Assembly: GCA_036874045.1 (NCBI GenBank)
Contig: CM072335.1
Coordinates: forward strand, 5,476,001 to 5,540,000
Source of the DNA: Cymodocea nodosa
Lineage: Eukaryota; Streptophyta; Magnoliopsida; Alismatales; Cymodoceaceae
Direction: 5' to 3'
DNA: 64,000 bases
Of this stretch, positions 23,597-33,969 are shown in pieces (the first letter of the stretch is position 1; each line of letters opens with the position of its first letter). Under the pieces are notes generated by a model. It saw nothing but the letters and a program-made list of their open reading frames with translations. It was not told the DNA's origin and did no database searches. Made by a program: the position numbers and the translations under genes.

Positions 23597-24699
23597 ATTG
23601 TATTGTTCACCTACTTGTATAAAATTGTATGAAAATGTCTGATGTATTTGTACTGTAAATTGATTCATATTAATGAATATAATTTTTCAGAGATACTTTT
23701 CATACGTGTTTTGAATGTGAAATGAATGGAATTTATTGAATGATATATATATTTTGTGGAACTTTATGAATGAATGTTTAACAGATTTACAATTTGTTGA
23801 ATGATAGGATAAATGCTTAAAAATTTCTGCATGTTGCAAGGTAAAATGTAAATTATGCATAACATAAAATGACCTGCAAGTTAAATCTTTTTATAATGTT
23901 CAGATTTAAATGAATTTTGATTAGAATGATGCATTAATGACATAGATTTAACTTTATTTCAATTAGCAGAATGAAAAAGAAAAAAAGCAGAGAGGAACTT
24001 ACGAGGAGTAAATCTTAGAGGTTGCTAAGTGTTAACTCAACGAAGTAAGTTCGTTGAGTTAAACGTAACTCCACGAGGTCAGTAATATAATATAAGGTCA
24101 CTCCGTTGAGTTATCTGTAACTCAACGAAGTTAGTCCGTGGAGTTAGCAACAGTAACCGACTGTGTTCTGTTGAGTTATCTGTAACTCAACGAGGTTAGT
24201 TCGTGGATTAAGCAGAACAGTTATTCTTTTAACCACGAATGAAAATTTGTCAGTTTAGCGGTTACCAAAATTTGAAATTAATAGTGGTACACGTACCCAT
24301 AAAAACAGGAATCACGATGCACGTTGCAAGACACGTTCTTGCAACGAGATTTATTCACTTTATGGATGTGCAGTATATATATATAACAGAATGTTATTTA
24401 CGAGTTACCAACACTTTTAAAACAAAGGAGAATGCGCTGAAGGAACTGGAAGGAGAAGTAGCTGATTCAACTTCATCCGACAACAAATATTTATTGAATG
24501 GAAAGCTTTAGACTGGTATGTAATTAATCTTCTGCTATTTATTTATGAGCACATGGACCCGTTCTCTAAGCACTAAATGATTAGTAAGAACACCTACCTA
24601 GGAATTTTCATCGTAGAGGAGTACTGAAAAATTTTCTGAATTGAACTTTAACGAAATTCTTTGGGTGTAGCTAACCTTTCTTTAAAAGAGAATGTAGAA
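23597..24699 (+). other. Gypsy spacer with perfect hairpins and a leader-like segment
   Basis: AT-rich DNA containing two perfect hairpins: 24103-24126 (10-bp stem cgttgagtta, loop tctg) and 24169-24190 (9-bp stem gttgagtta, loop tctg). A third, imperfect one lies near 24047-24072. After a run of tatatatataa at about 24374 there is a short open frame (24239-24511) that I do not recognise. The segment immediately precedes a gag capsid region, so it could be a second leader. Confidence 0.5.
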
Positions 24700-25885
24700 A
24701 TGGCTGCTCCAATAGAAAAACCATTAGGAGAAATTTTGTATCCTGAATTAGTTGATGAACATTCATGTATTCAATTGCCAAACTTTGAGGGAGATAGGTT
24801 TGAACTGAAATCTAATTATATTAGTTAATTGCCACATTTTCATGGATTAGAAAGAGAGGATGCCTATTATTTCCTTAGAGAATTTAACGAAGTTTGTCAA
24901 ATGATGAAAATGCCGAATATGAGTATAGATGCTATTAAACTTAGATATATCCCTTTTTCTTTAAAAGACAGCTAAGAGATGATTATATACTCTATCGCCT
25001 GATTCAATTTCTACATGGACTGAATTTTGCTCTGTTTTTCTAGAAAAATATTATCCAACACATCAAACGATTAAAAAGAAAAAAGAAATATTAATGTGGC
25101 GCAAAAACAGGGTGAATCATTTTCGAAATATTTTGAAAGATTTAAAGATTTACTGACTCAATGTCCACATCATGCAATGAGTAAGGCACAATTAATAGGT
25201 ATAATTTATAAAGGCATAGATGTTTCAACAAAATCTTTATTAGAATCTACTTGTCAAAATGAATTTTTAAAGTTATGTAGTGAAGAAGCATGGGCATATT
25301 TAGAAAACTTTGCAAAAAGAACTGCACAATGGGAAAACTTGGCTGAAGCTATTACAAATAAAAAATATTGCCAAGAGGAATGCATGAAATAGATTCAAGT
25401 ACTATGTTTGAGGTGAAATTAACTGAATTAACAAAGAAAATAGAAGAGTAATCATTAAATCAAAAGCTAGCAAAAAAGAATGCAAACATAAATGATTTAG
25501 ATATTATTTATGCTAGAAACCAGAGAGATAACTTGGGAAATTCTTATAATCCTAATTGGAGAAATCACCCGAATTTATCTTGGAGAAACAACAATTTCTA
25601 AGGAGGAGAAAATGTAAATGAGAAGAATATAAGTTATGAATCATTACTGGAATAAGGATCTAGAATAGAGAAATTAGAAAAGATAATCCAACAATTAAAC
25701 AATCGTCTAGATTTTGTATTTGGAAATGCTGCAATTCAAAATCAGAATAGAAATATACCACTTAGACAGAAGGAACCAATGGAAGTTAGACCTACTAGAG
25801 GATTGCCAATACAAGCAATACCTAATCCTGTCAATAGAACTGTTAATGAAATTGATACCTCTTCTAGGAGGGTAGCTGAATGAAG
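24700..25885 (+). pseudogene. Gypsy gag capsid segment in an unusual 3' position
   Basis: Translations in shifting frames give PHFHGLEREDAYYFLREFNEVC, YIPFSLKD, PDSISTWTEFCSVFLEKYYP, then the frame 25096-25392 with GESFSKYFERFKDLLTQCPHH, LIGIIYKGID and EEAWAYLENFAKRTAQWE, and later YNPNWRNHPNLSW. This is the retrotransposon gag capsid pattern of Athila-type elements and normally lies just after the 5' LTR. Here it lies 3' of pol and the accessory ORF. At least three frameshifts and several stops occur. No zinc knuckle is present in this copy. Confidence 0.82.
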
Positions 25886-26038
25886 CAGCATATCTGAAGC
25901 AACTATCTATATATATATATGTTTTTATTTATAGTTAATAGTATCGTTGAGTTATGCCATAACTCCACGAGGGTGTGTAGTAGTTATGTTAATTTTTGTC
26001 TCTGCTAAATTTTTGTTTGTGTTATACAGAATTGACAA

Positions 26039-27175
26039 ATGCAATTGATGCAATTACCGTTGGATGCACTAAGGGAAGTACTAAGTAATTTATTAGCTAA
26101 AGATCTATGTAGACTGTGTTGTGTATCAAAAGAAATTAAAGACTATATTGAAGAAAAATATTTTCAAGGACTACAAGCTGCAAAAATGACTAAGATTAGA
26201 GATGGATTCATATGGAGGTCATTTAATCATAGTTCAATTAACCATGAATATCTTGCTATGGAAGAAACTACTGTAATTCCACCCAATACATTAGAAGGAA
26301 TAGATCATATTATAGGGATAGATGAAGGATTAATCATATATAGGACGAGACCAAGGTATGGAAGTTTATTACTTGATATTTTGATAAGAAATCCTATAAC
26401 AAGAGAATAATGGAATATAGGAAGACCTAATAGATATGAAGTACCAACTATAAATTGTCGGTCAGCTTTAATATTTTTTGATAAAAATTCTGCAATTCCT
26501 GAAAAATTATATTATTGGAGACCTACAGGAAATTGGGGTGAAGATTTACGCTTAAGTGTGTATAATTTTCTGAATAGATCTTGGAATGAAAATATTATGA
26601 TATATCTAGGACGGAAATCATTAATTTACCAAACACATGTCATACTTGATGGATATATATATCTAGTCACAGATATATCAATAGCATTTGGATCTGATTT
26701 ATACATAGTGAGCATAGACAGTTATGATGAATTTATAGAAATTTCACCTATACCAAGAGAAATAGCTAAACCACCATTTGTAGAATTTAATAAAATTCAA
26801 ATAGGAATGTGGTATAATGAAGATGATGATCCTACTTTATGTCTGATAAGATGGTGGGATGAACTGATGAAATTTCAAATATGGATTATAAAAGACATAA
26901 ATGAATGGAAGTGGGAAGAGGAATATATTGAAATAGATGTAGAAATAGAAATTGCTACATTACTCTGGAACCAAAAAGGATCCCTTTCTGCATTTCATAT
27001 CATTAATGGTAATATACTTGTATTTGGAATTTATAATATATTACACGTTTACAAATTAAGAAGGAACAAGAACTGCATTAAAACAGAATTGATAGCAAGA
27101 AGAACTATGCCTAAAAAGTTTGCTTGGACTGATACATTTATTCCATTTGTTCCTACTTTTCAATCATGTTCTTAA
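26039..27175 (+). pseudogene. F-box protein reading frame carried by the gypsy element
   Basis: Near-complete 378-codon frame with one in-frame stop (taa at 26408-26410). Residues 5-42 form an F-box (LPLDALREVLSNLLAKDLCRL, then CVSKEIKDYI), the motif that binds SKP1 in SCF ubiquitin ligases. The rest looks like an F-box-associated domain: NPITRE followed by WNIGRP, then GYIYLV, DLYIVSID, LCLIRWWDELMKFQIWIIKD, WEEEYIEID, ILVFG. An F-box protein would present a target for ubiquitination. It lies on the element's coding strand between gag and the 3' module, and is far less decayed than adjacent gag. It could be a captured host gene or an older element gene; the target is unknown. Confidence 0.75.
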
Positions 27176-27579
27176 GCTGTGATTTCATGTGTTTAATGTT
27201 GTGTATTATACGTTTATTTTTAGAAAAAGTTTAGTTTTCATGTTTATTTTATAAAAAAAGAAAAAAAACAAAATATCAATCCAGTTTGTTGGTATCTGTT
27301 CTAGGAAACCAACTAGCTTACTTGTGAGCCACCAAAGGCATAGGAGTCTGGGTTCCACACAAGACATTGATTTATTAATATCTATTAAATGTTATTTTGT
27401 TTTATATTCTGTTTTTATCTGTGATTGAAATGTTTTTCAGAATCAAAAATCGGAATATGCAGAAGGAGATACAAACGAAACAAGGTATGTAACCAATTAC
27501 TTATCCTAAATTTTAAATCAAACAAAACTGTATTCATGCCTACTACAATTATTGTAGTTATTGTCAAATCATTTACATT

Positions 27580-27616
27580 GAGGACAATGCAAAATGTAGG
27601 TATGGGGGGGAGGTAA
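27580..27616 (+). other. Internal polypurine-like tract
   Basis: The context cattgaggacaatgcaaaa followed by tgtaggtatgggggggagg is the usual pre-polypurine context of many Athila and Tat gypsy elements. Yet it lies 1.3 kb before the LTR. A second tract, aggtatgggggaag, is the one next to the LTR at 28929. The 1.3 kb between the two is the module shared with the Sirevirus. Confidence 0.5.
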
Positions 27617-27699
27617 TTAAAGTAACAGCCACGTAAGTTTGTTAATTAAAGGAATTAAAATGGTATTGCAAAGTTTTGTGGAAATTGAAAATTTTTATG

Positions 27700-28914
27700 A
27701 ACTTGTTGTAACTATCCGATAATTGAGATTGTAAAATTTTTATAATCTGTAACTGCTTGAATGTTATATTTAGAAAGCTATATAAGATGCTATAGAATTT
27801 ACTATTTATGCAAATCTAGATATAGTATCTTATGTTTTTTCTCAATTTCATGAGTTTAATAATTTCACGATTTTAAAATGAAATCAGAATGCTTAATGAA
27901 AACTCAGTAAATTATCTGAAGTCCTGAAGGAGCTGAGATGTGAATTCTAGATTAAATGAAACACATATGATTAAAGATACATTTAATTTGACTGATTGAA
28001 CTTGTAGAATGATTTATGTGTAGATCTTATTAAACTACAGAAAAAGTATGAGCTTATTGTTATGGATTCATATTTACAATAAATGATAGAAGTAGGACTA
28101 TATGAGATTGGTAATTACTACATCTGTATTAATGAAATACGTACATATACGTTATGTGATTAATGCTTTGTTTTGTGTGTATTTGATTGAGAAAAAGAAA
28201 GAAAAAAAAAAGAAAAAAAATTGAGAGTTTATTGACTTGTTTGATCATGAGACTTTTATACTTGAGCAGATAGGTATGTAAGGATTGTTGACCTAAAAAA
28301 GGACTCTTGAAATTTGGCAACCTAAGATCCTGATCAGATCTGGGATTGTTGACTGAAAGCTCGTTACATGGGTACATTAGAAAGCTCTTGTATGATTTAA
28401 GCTTGTCAAGTTAACTTTTAAAGTACAAAAACAAAAAAAAAGGAAAAAAAATATACATATACTGTTTTGAAAAGATACAAGTGTTTTGTGAAATACAGAT
28501 ATCTTATGAATCGAGTATATTTTCTGTTATCTAAAATTGCTGTAATATGAATCTAGAATTGACTTTTGAAGTTGTTTAATAGAGATACAATTCTTTATTC
28601 TACTTGTCTTAATCATATTGAATTGGATTGTACTTTGATTTGTATGTAGTTGAAATTTCTTCTAGAAATCTTATTAGAAAATTCAAGATGGTAGATGATG
28701 AAAAAAAGAACAAACGATAATATAATTAACACATATGTGATGATGATATACTTTGTATGTAATTTACATATATTCTAAGTATATTTGCAGGTTGATTACT
28801 GAAAAATACATAATATATATTTTTATGCTGAACAAAAAAAAAAAGAATTAATTCTAGCACTTTTTGAAAGACCAATTAATTAGATCTTAGTTTGCTAAGG
28901 GACTAGTAAAATTT
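27700..28914 (+). other. 3' noncoding module of the gypsy element, shared with the Sirevirus
   Basis: No gene is seen. The stretch aligns in order with 13130-14190 of the Sirevirus element. The region around 28240-28400 is strongly conserved (tgatcatgag, cagataggtat, gatcctgatcagatctgggattg, cattagaaagctctt). Simple A-rich runs at 28185-28220 and 28430-28450 are insertions relative to the Sirevirus copy. Confidence 0.7.
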
Positions 28915-28928
28915 AGGTATGGGGGAAG
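28915..28928 (+). other. Polypurine tract of the gypsy element
   Basis: The run aggtatgggggaag directly precedes the 3' LTR start tgtttagaatg at 28929, the expected position for plus-strand priming. Confidence 0.75.
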
Positions 28929-30959
28929 TGTTTAGAATGAAAAAGTGCATATTATTAACGGTTAAATGATGGTTAATTGCATAATATTTAGCTTATCATA
29001 TGAGAATTAAGTCATTATGTTATAATTGCACTGTTATATGCTTTAATTAAAGAATCTGCTTAATTTTGGGGAATTAATGTTAATTTAGTACATTTCTCAA
29101 CTGTCGTTAAGTTGTAGGCTGTGAAATTCATAAGTATCCGAATTTTCTTATATTTCGAACAGTTATGTTTAACAGACCGAACATGTCGAATAGTTATGTT
29201 TAAACTATCGAGCAGTTATGTTTTGAAAGAATATTTTATAATTTCCTGAAGTACACGTGTCAAAACCATAATGCATGACTTAAGTGAACTTTCGGTGAGT
29301 TATCTATAACTATCCGAAATTGCAGCTGGGCATCAAACAGTTATATGTGTAACTCTCCGAAATATCTTTTTATTTATAAAATAGTTGTGGACACGTGTCA
29401 TTTCTAGTAAAGTGACTTAAGTGGATTTTCGATGAGTTATCTGTAACTATCCGAAATGCATCTAAGCATTGAATAGTTAAGTTTGTAAGTATCCGAAATG
29501 CACCTGAGTATCGGATAGTTAAATTTATGCACGTGTTTTATAGTTAAATCAACGAAGAAAGTCCGTTGAGTTATCTGTAACTCCATGGACTATTTATTTT
29601 CTAATATGCCATTGTAGCAGTTGTAGAAACAGGACAGTTGGAAGAAAAACCACGACTGCACGTATCATGCAGAGAGAAGAAAGCATCGTCGTTGATATGA
29701 ATGAAGGAAATCTAACCGACCATTCAAGCAAAAGCAGTTACTACTAAAGAAATATAAAAGAAAAGAAGAAAAAGAAGAAAAGTGTGTGATCGATGGACGG
29801 CCAGTGTATACAGAGCAGGAGCACCAAGTTCTCTGTAGGCAGTATCGACAATTCTCCAAAATACCACACCAACCATTGTTACCACCACCACAATCACCAA
29901 CCATCGGAGGTCTATGAGAATACTTTCTTGATGTCGGGTCGATTCGAAGCCAAACACAGTGCTTGACAACCACTGTGAGGAGTGATCGCGTCACGGGAAG
30001 GGAAGCCATTTTCACCAAGCACTGACTCATATTTCAGGAAATCATAAAGCTTTTAGCCTTGGCTTTGGGTTGATGCCTGTATGTTGAAGAGGAGATCATC
30101 TTGCAATTCTAGACTCGCGATTCTATAGGGAGAGGAGACAGAATTGTAAGTGGTTTAATTTTCAGTGGTGTAATCACATTGCAAATAGTGATGGAAGTAT
30201 TTACTGTCGAGTGAGATTACTTTGCATTTCACCTTTCGCCCATTTCCATGTTCATATTAAAACAAGAATACCAAAAACAATTTATCTGTGTTTGTATGTC
30301 GTATTTGAGTGTTGTATTGTTTGTGTTGTATCGTGATTAATATTATCTTTGTTAGTGTTGTGATTGTTTTATGTTTATTTTAGTTTTACAGTTTACTGAA
30401 ATTGGTTCATTCAAAAGACTTAAAGATTTTAATGGTTAATGTTTGAATTATCTGAATGTTAGTATGCTTAATGATAAATTTAGTGTTTACTAACATTAAA
30501 GAGCTTAATTGATGTTATTTACAATCTGTGGAATCGCCCAATGGTTGGCCGAATTCCTCTATAAATAGCAATATTTAAAAAGAAAAGACAGGCTCGTGGA
30601 GTTAACTTAAGTCCACGAGTTTAGTCTGTTGAGTTAGCCATAACTCAACGAACTTTGTCTGTTGAGTTAACTATAATTCAACGGAGGGCTTATTGAATAT
30701 ATAAATTTGATTGTTAACAAACGAACAGTTCTCAGTTCTTAAGCAATTCCTTGTGGGATCGACCTGTACTTGCACACTAATACAATAGACATTGTACACT
30801 TGCAGTTAAAGTACAAATTGGAATTAATATCTAAATTGTATTAAAGGTTGTTTGTTTACTTCTAAAAGAAAAAGAATAGGCATAAAGCTAAATTAACTAA
30901 GTAAAAATAGAAGTAACAAATCAAAGTTTTTCTGGTGTTGTGCTGGAAAAATCCAAACA
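28929..30959 (+). repeat. Gypsy 3' LTR
   Basis: Begins tgtttagaatgaaaaagtgc and ends aaaaatccaaaca, 2031 bp, one base different in length from the 5' copy. The hairpin at 29290-29319 corresponds to that at 6621-6650. The end is followed by the TSD tttgc and then copia gag. Confidence 0.92.
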
Positions 30960-30964
30960 TTTGC

Positions 30965-31279
30965 TTTATTATATTTTTCCTTCAAAGTGTTCCATAGTGT
31001 ATAAGCATTAGTATATGTTTCATAGCATTTTACTAGACAATCTTCCATGAACATGAACATTAAATTTTTCACCTTTTTATCATCTTTCCTCCATTGATTT
31101 ACTCTTTTAATTTCCACTTCAAAAGCGTTTTCATCTATTTCCGGAGGATGCGAACCTATTACATGCTCAAGATTTTCATACTCTAATGCTTGATTTATTT
31201 TCCAATACCACATCTCATAATTTACCCCATTTAATTTATACATCTTTGCCAACTCAGTTGTAAACATCTTTGAAGCCAT
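30965..31279 (-). pseudogene. Copia gag, N-terminal part
   Basis: From an ATG at 31279 the minus strand reads MASKMFTTELAKMYKLNG, then NYEMWYWKINQALE and AYTLWNTLKEKYNKA, the N-terminal gag domain of plant copia elements (substrate-binding-like gag, UBN2 family). I prefer this start to the one at 31303 because gag of this type usually begins a few residues before the LNG-x-NY motif. The gypsy insertion cuts the frame at 30964; it continues at 6254. Confidence 0.85.
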
Positions 31280-31599
31280 ACTTATATCTATAATTGAAAT
31301 CACTTTCCAATTTCAACAAACAATTACCTTTGAACAAAAATGCAAGTATCAAATTTAAATTTTCAAATTTCAAAATTCAAATTACAAATATTTCTATTAT
31401 TTAATTAAAGCATGTAATTTCTAAACATGTAATTTATGATGACTTGCAAAAAATTAACAATTTGAAAAATGAAATTGCATGATTTTTTTTTAAAATTTTT
31501 TCAATATAATATTTTATATTATATCATGTATATTATTAGAGGGATGTCGAGAGAAAGAAAAATCTCTAACCAATCGCCCGATGGTAGAAGACTAGTGAT
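31280..31599 (-). other. Copia leader, AT-rich part
   Basis: AT-rich untranslated DNA between gag and the GC-rich repeat block. No reading frame or signal is seen. Confidence 0.5.
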
Positions 31600-32118
31600 C
31601 CAGGTGTAGTGCGATGGCTGGGTGGACCGGCGTGCGTTGTTCATGGAGGATGATTGGTGCGTGCGGAAGTGGAGCGTGAGTGAGTGTAGGTAGCACGACA
31701 GGAGTGCTTGCACAGGCGAGTGGAGGTGCGCACGAGCGGTGAGGGCACACATGCAGGCTGTAGAGGTGCGCACAAGCGGCAGGGGTGCGCACGCGAGCGA
31801 TGGAGGCGTGCAAGGGCGATGGAGGTGCGCGCGTGGGCTGCAGAGGCACGGATGCAGGTTGCGGACGTGGGCTGTAGAGGCACGCACGCGGGTTGCAAAG
31901 GTGCGCACGAGCGGCAAGGGCACGCTCGCAGGTTGCGGAGGTGTGCACGAGCGGCATAGTCACGCACGTGAGCAGCGAAGTTTACACGCAAGCGACGACG
32001 GCATGTGTGCAGGCAATGGAAGTGCGCACGAATGGTGACGTCACACGTGCAAGCAATGAAGGTTGCGCGCAAGTGACGAGGGCGTGCGTGCGAGGTGTAA
32101 AGGTGCACACGTAGTAGA
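31600..32118 (-). repeat. CpG-rich minisatellite, period about 19-21 bp, in the copia leader
   Basis: About 25 degenerate units of roughly ggaggtgcgcacgagcggc follow one another (for example the series from 31720 to 32000). The block is GC- and CpG-rich in an AT-rich element. Because units are near 21 bp and contain few stops, long frames open on both strands (31641-32138 minus, 31739-32038 plus). I read these as by-products, not genes. The block lies between the primer binding site and gag. Confidence 0.75.
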
Positions 32119-32125
32119 GAAATCA

Positions 32126-32137
32126 ACTCTAATACCA
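32126..32137 (-). other. Copia primer binding site (initiator tRNA-Met type)
   Basis: On the minus strand tggtattagagt follows the LTR end (ca) after one base. It differs by a C-to-T change from tggtatcagag, the standard Ty1/copia initiator-Met site. Confidence 0.82.
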
Positions 32138-32138
32138 A

Positions 32139-32362
32139 TGTTGATCTACGTGATTTAAGATCTATGATGGTGGATTGATTCCAAATGATCTTGTATATTC
32201 TTGTATGTATATTTTACAAACTTTTAATCAACTATATTTATAACATTTAGAGAATTAAGTACCTCCAACATCTACGCCCCCAACCAACTCAATTAATTTT
32301 CGATAACTACCAAAAATTCAAATATAAAATCTAATTTGAATTTGATTTTACCAATTCCAACA
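32139..32362 (-). repeat. Copia 5' LTR
   Basis: Aligns with 2153-2369; read on the minus strand it starts tgttggaattgg and ends gatcaaca. The TSD acaga follows at 32363-32367. Confidence 0.88.
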
Positions 32363-32367
32363 ACAGA

Positions 32368-33969
32368 TTGCCGCAACAAAAGCTTTAGCCGCGAAAGTAT
32401 CGCAGTGCCCCAGTTGAGCAACCGAGACGCGCGATACGGACTACGACGCGTCAACGCTACCAGTGATTACGCCTATGGATCGAGGCCAATCATCGACGCC
32501 GCTCTATTTTTTTCTTGACGACATGGACTGCGAGGTGCCGATGCTACCGACGACCACGCCGAGGGATTGGGGTGGCGTTTACAACAGGATAGAGAAGTAA
32601 TGGAAGGCTAAAATCGATGCTCTAATCCTACATATTTCTTTTCTTCGATCATTTCCTTTTGTTCCTCCTTTTGCAGGCTCTTGGTGGGTCTCTCGGAGGT
32701 GATGCAGGGTGGTTGTGTACGGATAAAGCTCAGCAGAGAGAGTGAGAATTCCATCAATCGGAGAAAAAAAAGGATCCCGAGCTCCTTCTCCCCTCCTCCA
32801 TTTATAATCCACGGACGAGAAATGGTCGTCCGTTCAGGTGGAAGAGGAGAGGATGGAAGTGGGAGCGACAGAGAAAAAACGCCACCGTCAATGGCGTCCC
32901 ACGTCCATTCCATTCATTTTTCCCCTCGTTGTTTTTTTGTTTCTTCTTAAGAAAAACAAAGGATTGCTAATAAATACCATAACAGTCTATAAAATAGGCA
33001 ATAACTACCATATAACTAGTTTTAGTCCTACATTTCATGAGAAGCACAGCCAACAAAATATTAATATTATCCATGGCATTAATTAAATCTTATCTTATTT
33101 TGAAAAATATACTTTTGAAAATAAGAATTAATCATTACAATTAATAAGTCAATTATTAACAACAATAAAATTAACATGGTTATTCTAGATTTTTAATGTC
33201 ATAATGCCAAGAATTAATAGATCCCACAATCTAGATTAATTTTGAGTTTAGTTTGCTGGTAGAATCTTAAGCAGTTTTCTAATTCTTTTTGAATAAGCTA
33301 ACTCATGTACCTACTTGTATGTGACCAGTATCATGTTTAGACTTACAGGAAAGATCACCATTGCAGAATGCCCTCTCTTGTATTGTGACATATCCTCCAT
33401 CTTCTTTATTTTATGATGAATTTTTCTCATATCCGATCCCTTCTCTATTTCTTAATTTGAAGAAGATGCAGCTGTGGAACCATGTTCTTTGGTCGATTCT
33501 TCTACAAAATGATCTTCTCTTTCGACCGGTACTTCAATCGATTGGAGTATTTTCATATATAAGCATCAAATTAAATTTGTATTTGGTGATATCATCGATC
33601 GATGATACTTACACCTCTAGGTTCGTGGTAGCAGTAGATGTTTGCATACATAGAGAAGTTCTTCAAATATATCATCTAATCAAAGTGCATGTCCGCGCAA
33701 CCAGAGATGCGATCAAGTAATAGAAATTTATTGCATTCAATTGCAAATCAATAACCGTGTACATAGTTTATTTTGCGTCACTCAATATGATTAATGACAT
33801 AAACTTTCCGAGATTCCTTTCGGATGAAAAAAGAAAGAAAGAAAGTAATTGCATCGTCTCAAGACCACGCATTCCTTAGGTCTATCGTTCTCAGAAACGC
33901 CAGTGTTCTTACTTGCACGCTCGTGCAAGAAGCCATCCCTATTAGGGATGGTAAGGGCTTCATGATTGA
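32368..33969. other. Intergenic DNA between the nest and the polygalacturonase gene
   Basis: 32368-32590 resembles 1200-2147 in composition and continues it across the copia insertion. 32590-32940 is purine/pyrimidine-biased with short overlapping frames on both strands and no recognisable protein. 32950-33720 is AT-rich. On the minus strand a possible polyadenylation signal aataaa (33728-33733) lies about 240 bp beyond the polygalacturonase stop. Confidence 0.4.

Larger units (their letters stand above)
6260..30959 (+). mobile_element. Athila-like Ty3/gypsy LTR retrotransposon carrying extra genes
   Basis: LTRs of about 2.03 kb (6260-8291 and 28929-30959) are nearly identical by eye. The 3' copy begins tgtttagaatg; the 5' copy has ta instead of tg. 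Flanks gttgc (6255-6259) and tttgc (30960-30964) are a 5-bp TSD with one mismatch. The primer binding site fits tRNA-Asp as in Athila. Internal order: zinc-knuckle gag part, protease, [Sirevirus insertion], RT, truncated integrase, accessory ORF, a gag capsid segment out of order, an F-box reading frame, 3' noncoding module, polypurine tract. Without the insertion the element is about 15.6 kb, large for the superfamily. Confidence 0.92.
2153..32362 (-). mobile_element. Ty1/copia LTR retrotransposon, split by a later gypsy insertion
   Basis: Minus-strand element bounded by LTRs of about 220 bp (2153-2369 and 32139-32362), each starting tgttgga and ending in ca when read on the minus strand. 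A perfect 5-bp target-site duplication, acaga, flanks it (2148-2152 and 32363-32367). The order is LTR, primer binding site, leader, gag, zinc knuckle, protease, integrase, RT, RNase H, LTR, the Ty1/copia order with integrase before RT. A 24.7-kb gypsy element interrupts gag at 6260-30959; without it this element is about 5.5 kb, normal for the superfamily. Several stops and frameshifts make it non-autonomous now. Confidence 0.93.

Noticed and set aside
31641..32138. 165-codon minus-strand frame rich in Arg, Ala, Cys and His, plus overlapping frames on both strands
   Set aside because: All frames are open because the GC-rich 21-bp repeat has few stops; there is no domain and the start overlaps the copia primer site.
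32579..33086. Overlapping frames on both strands at 32579-33086
   Set aside because: They arise from purine/pyrimidine-biased DNA; none has a domain or a consistent frame.
33361..33720. 119-codon plus-strand frame near the polygalacturonase 3' end
   Set aside because: Hydrophobic, AT-rich composition without motifs; no promoter or neighbour supports it.
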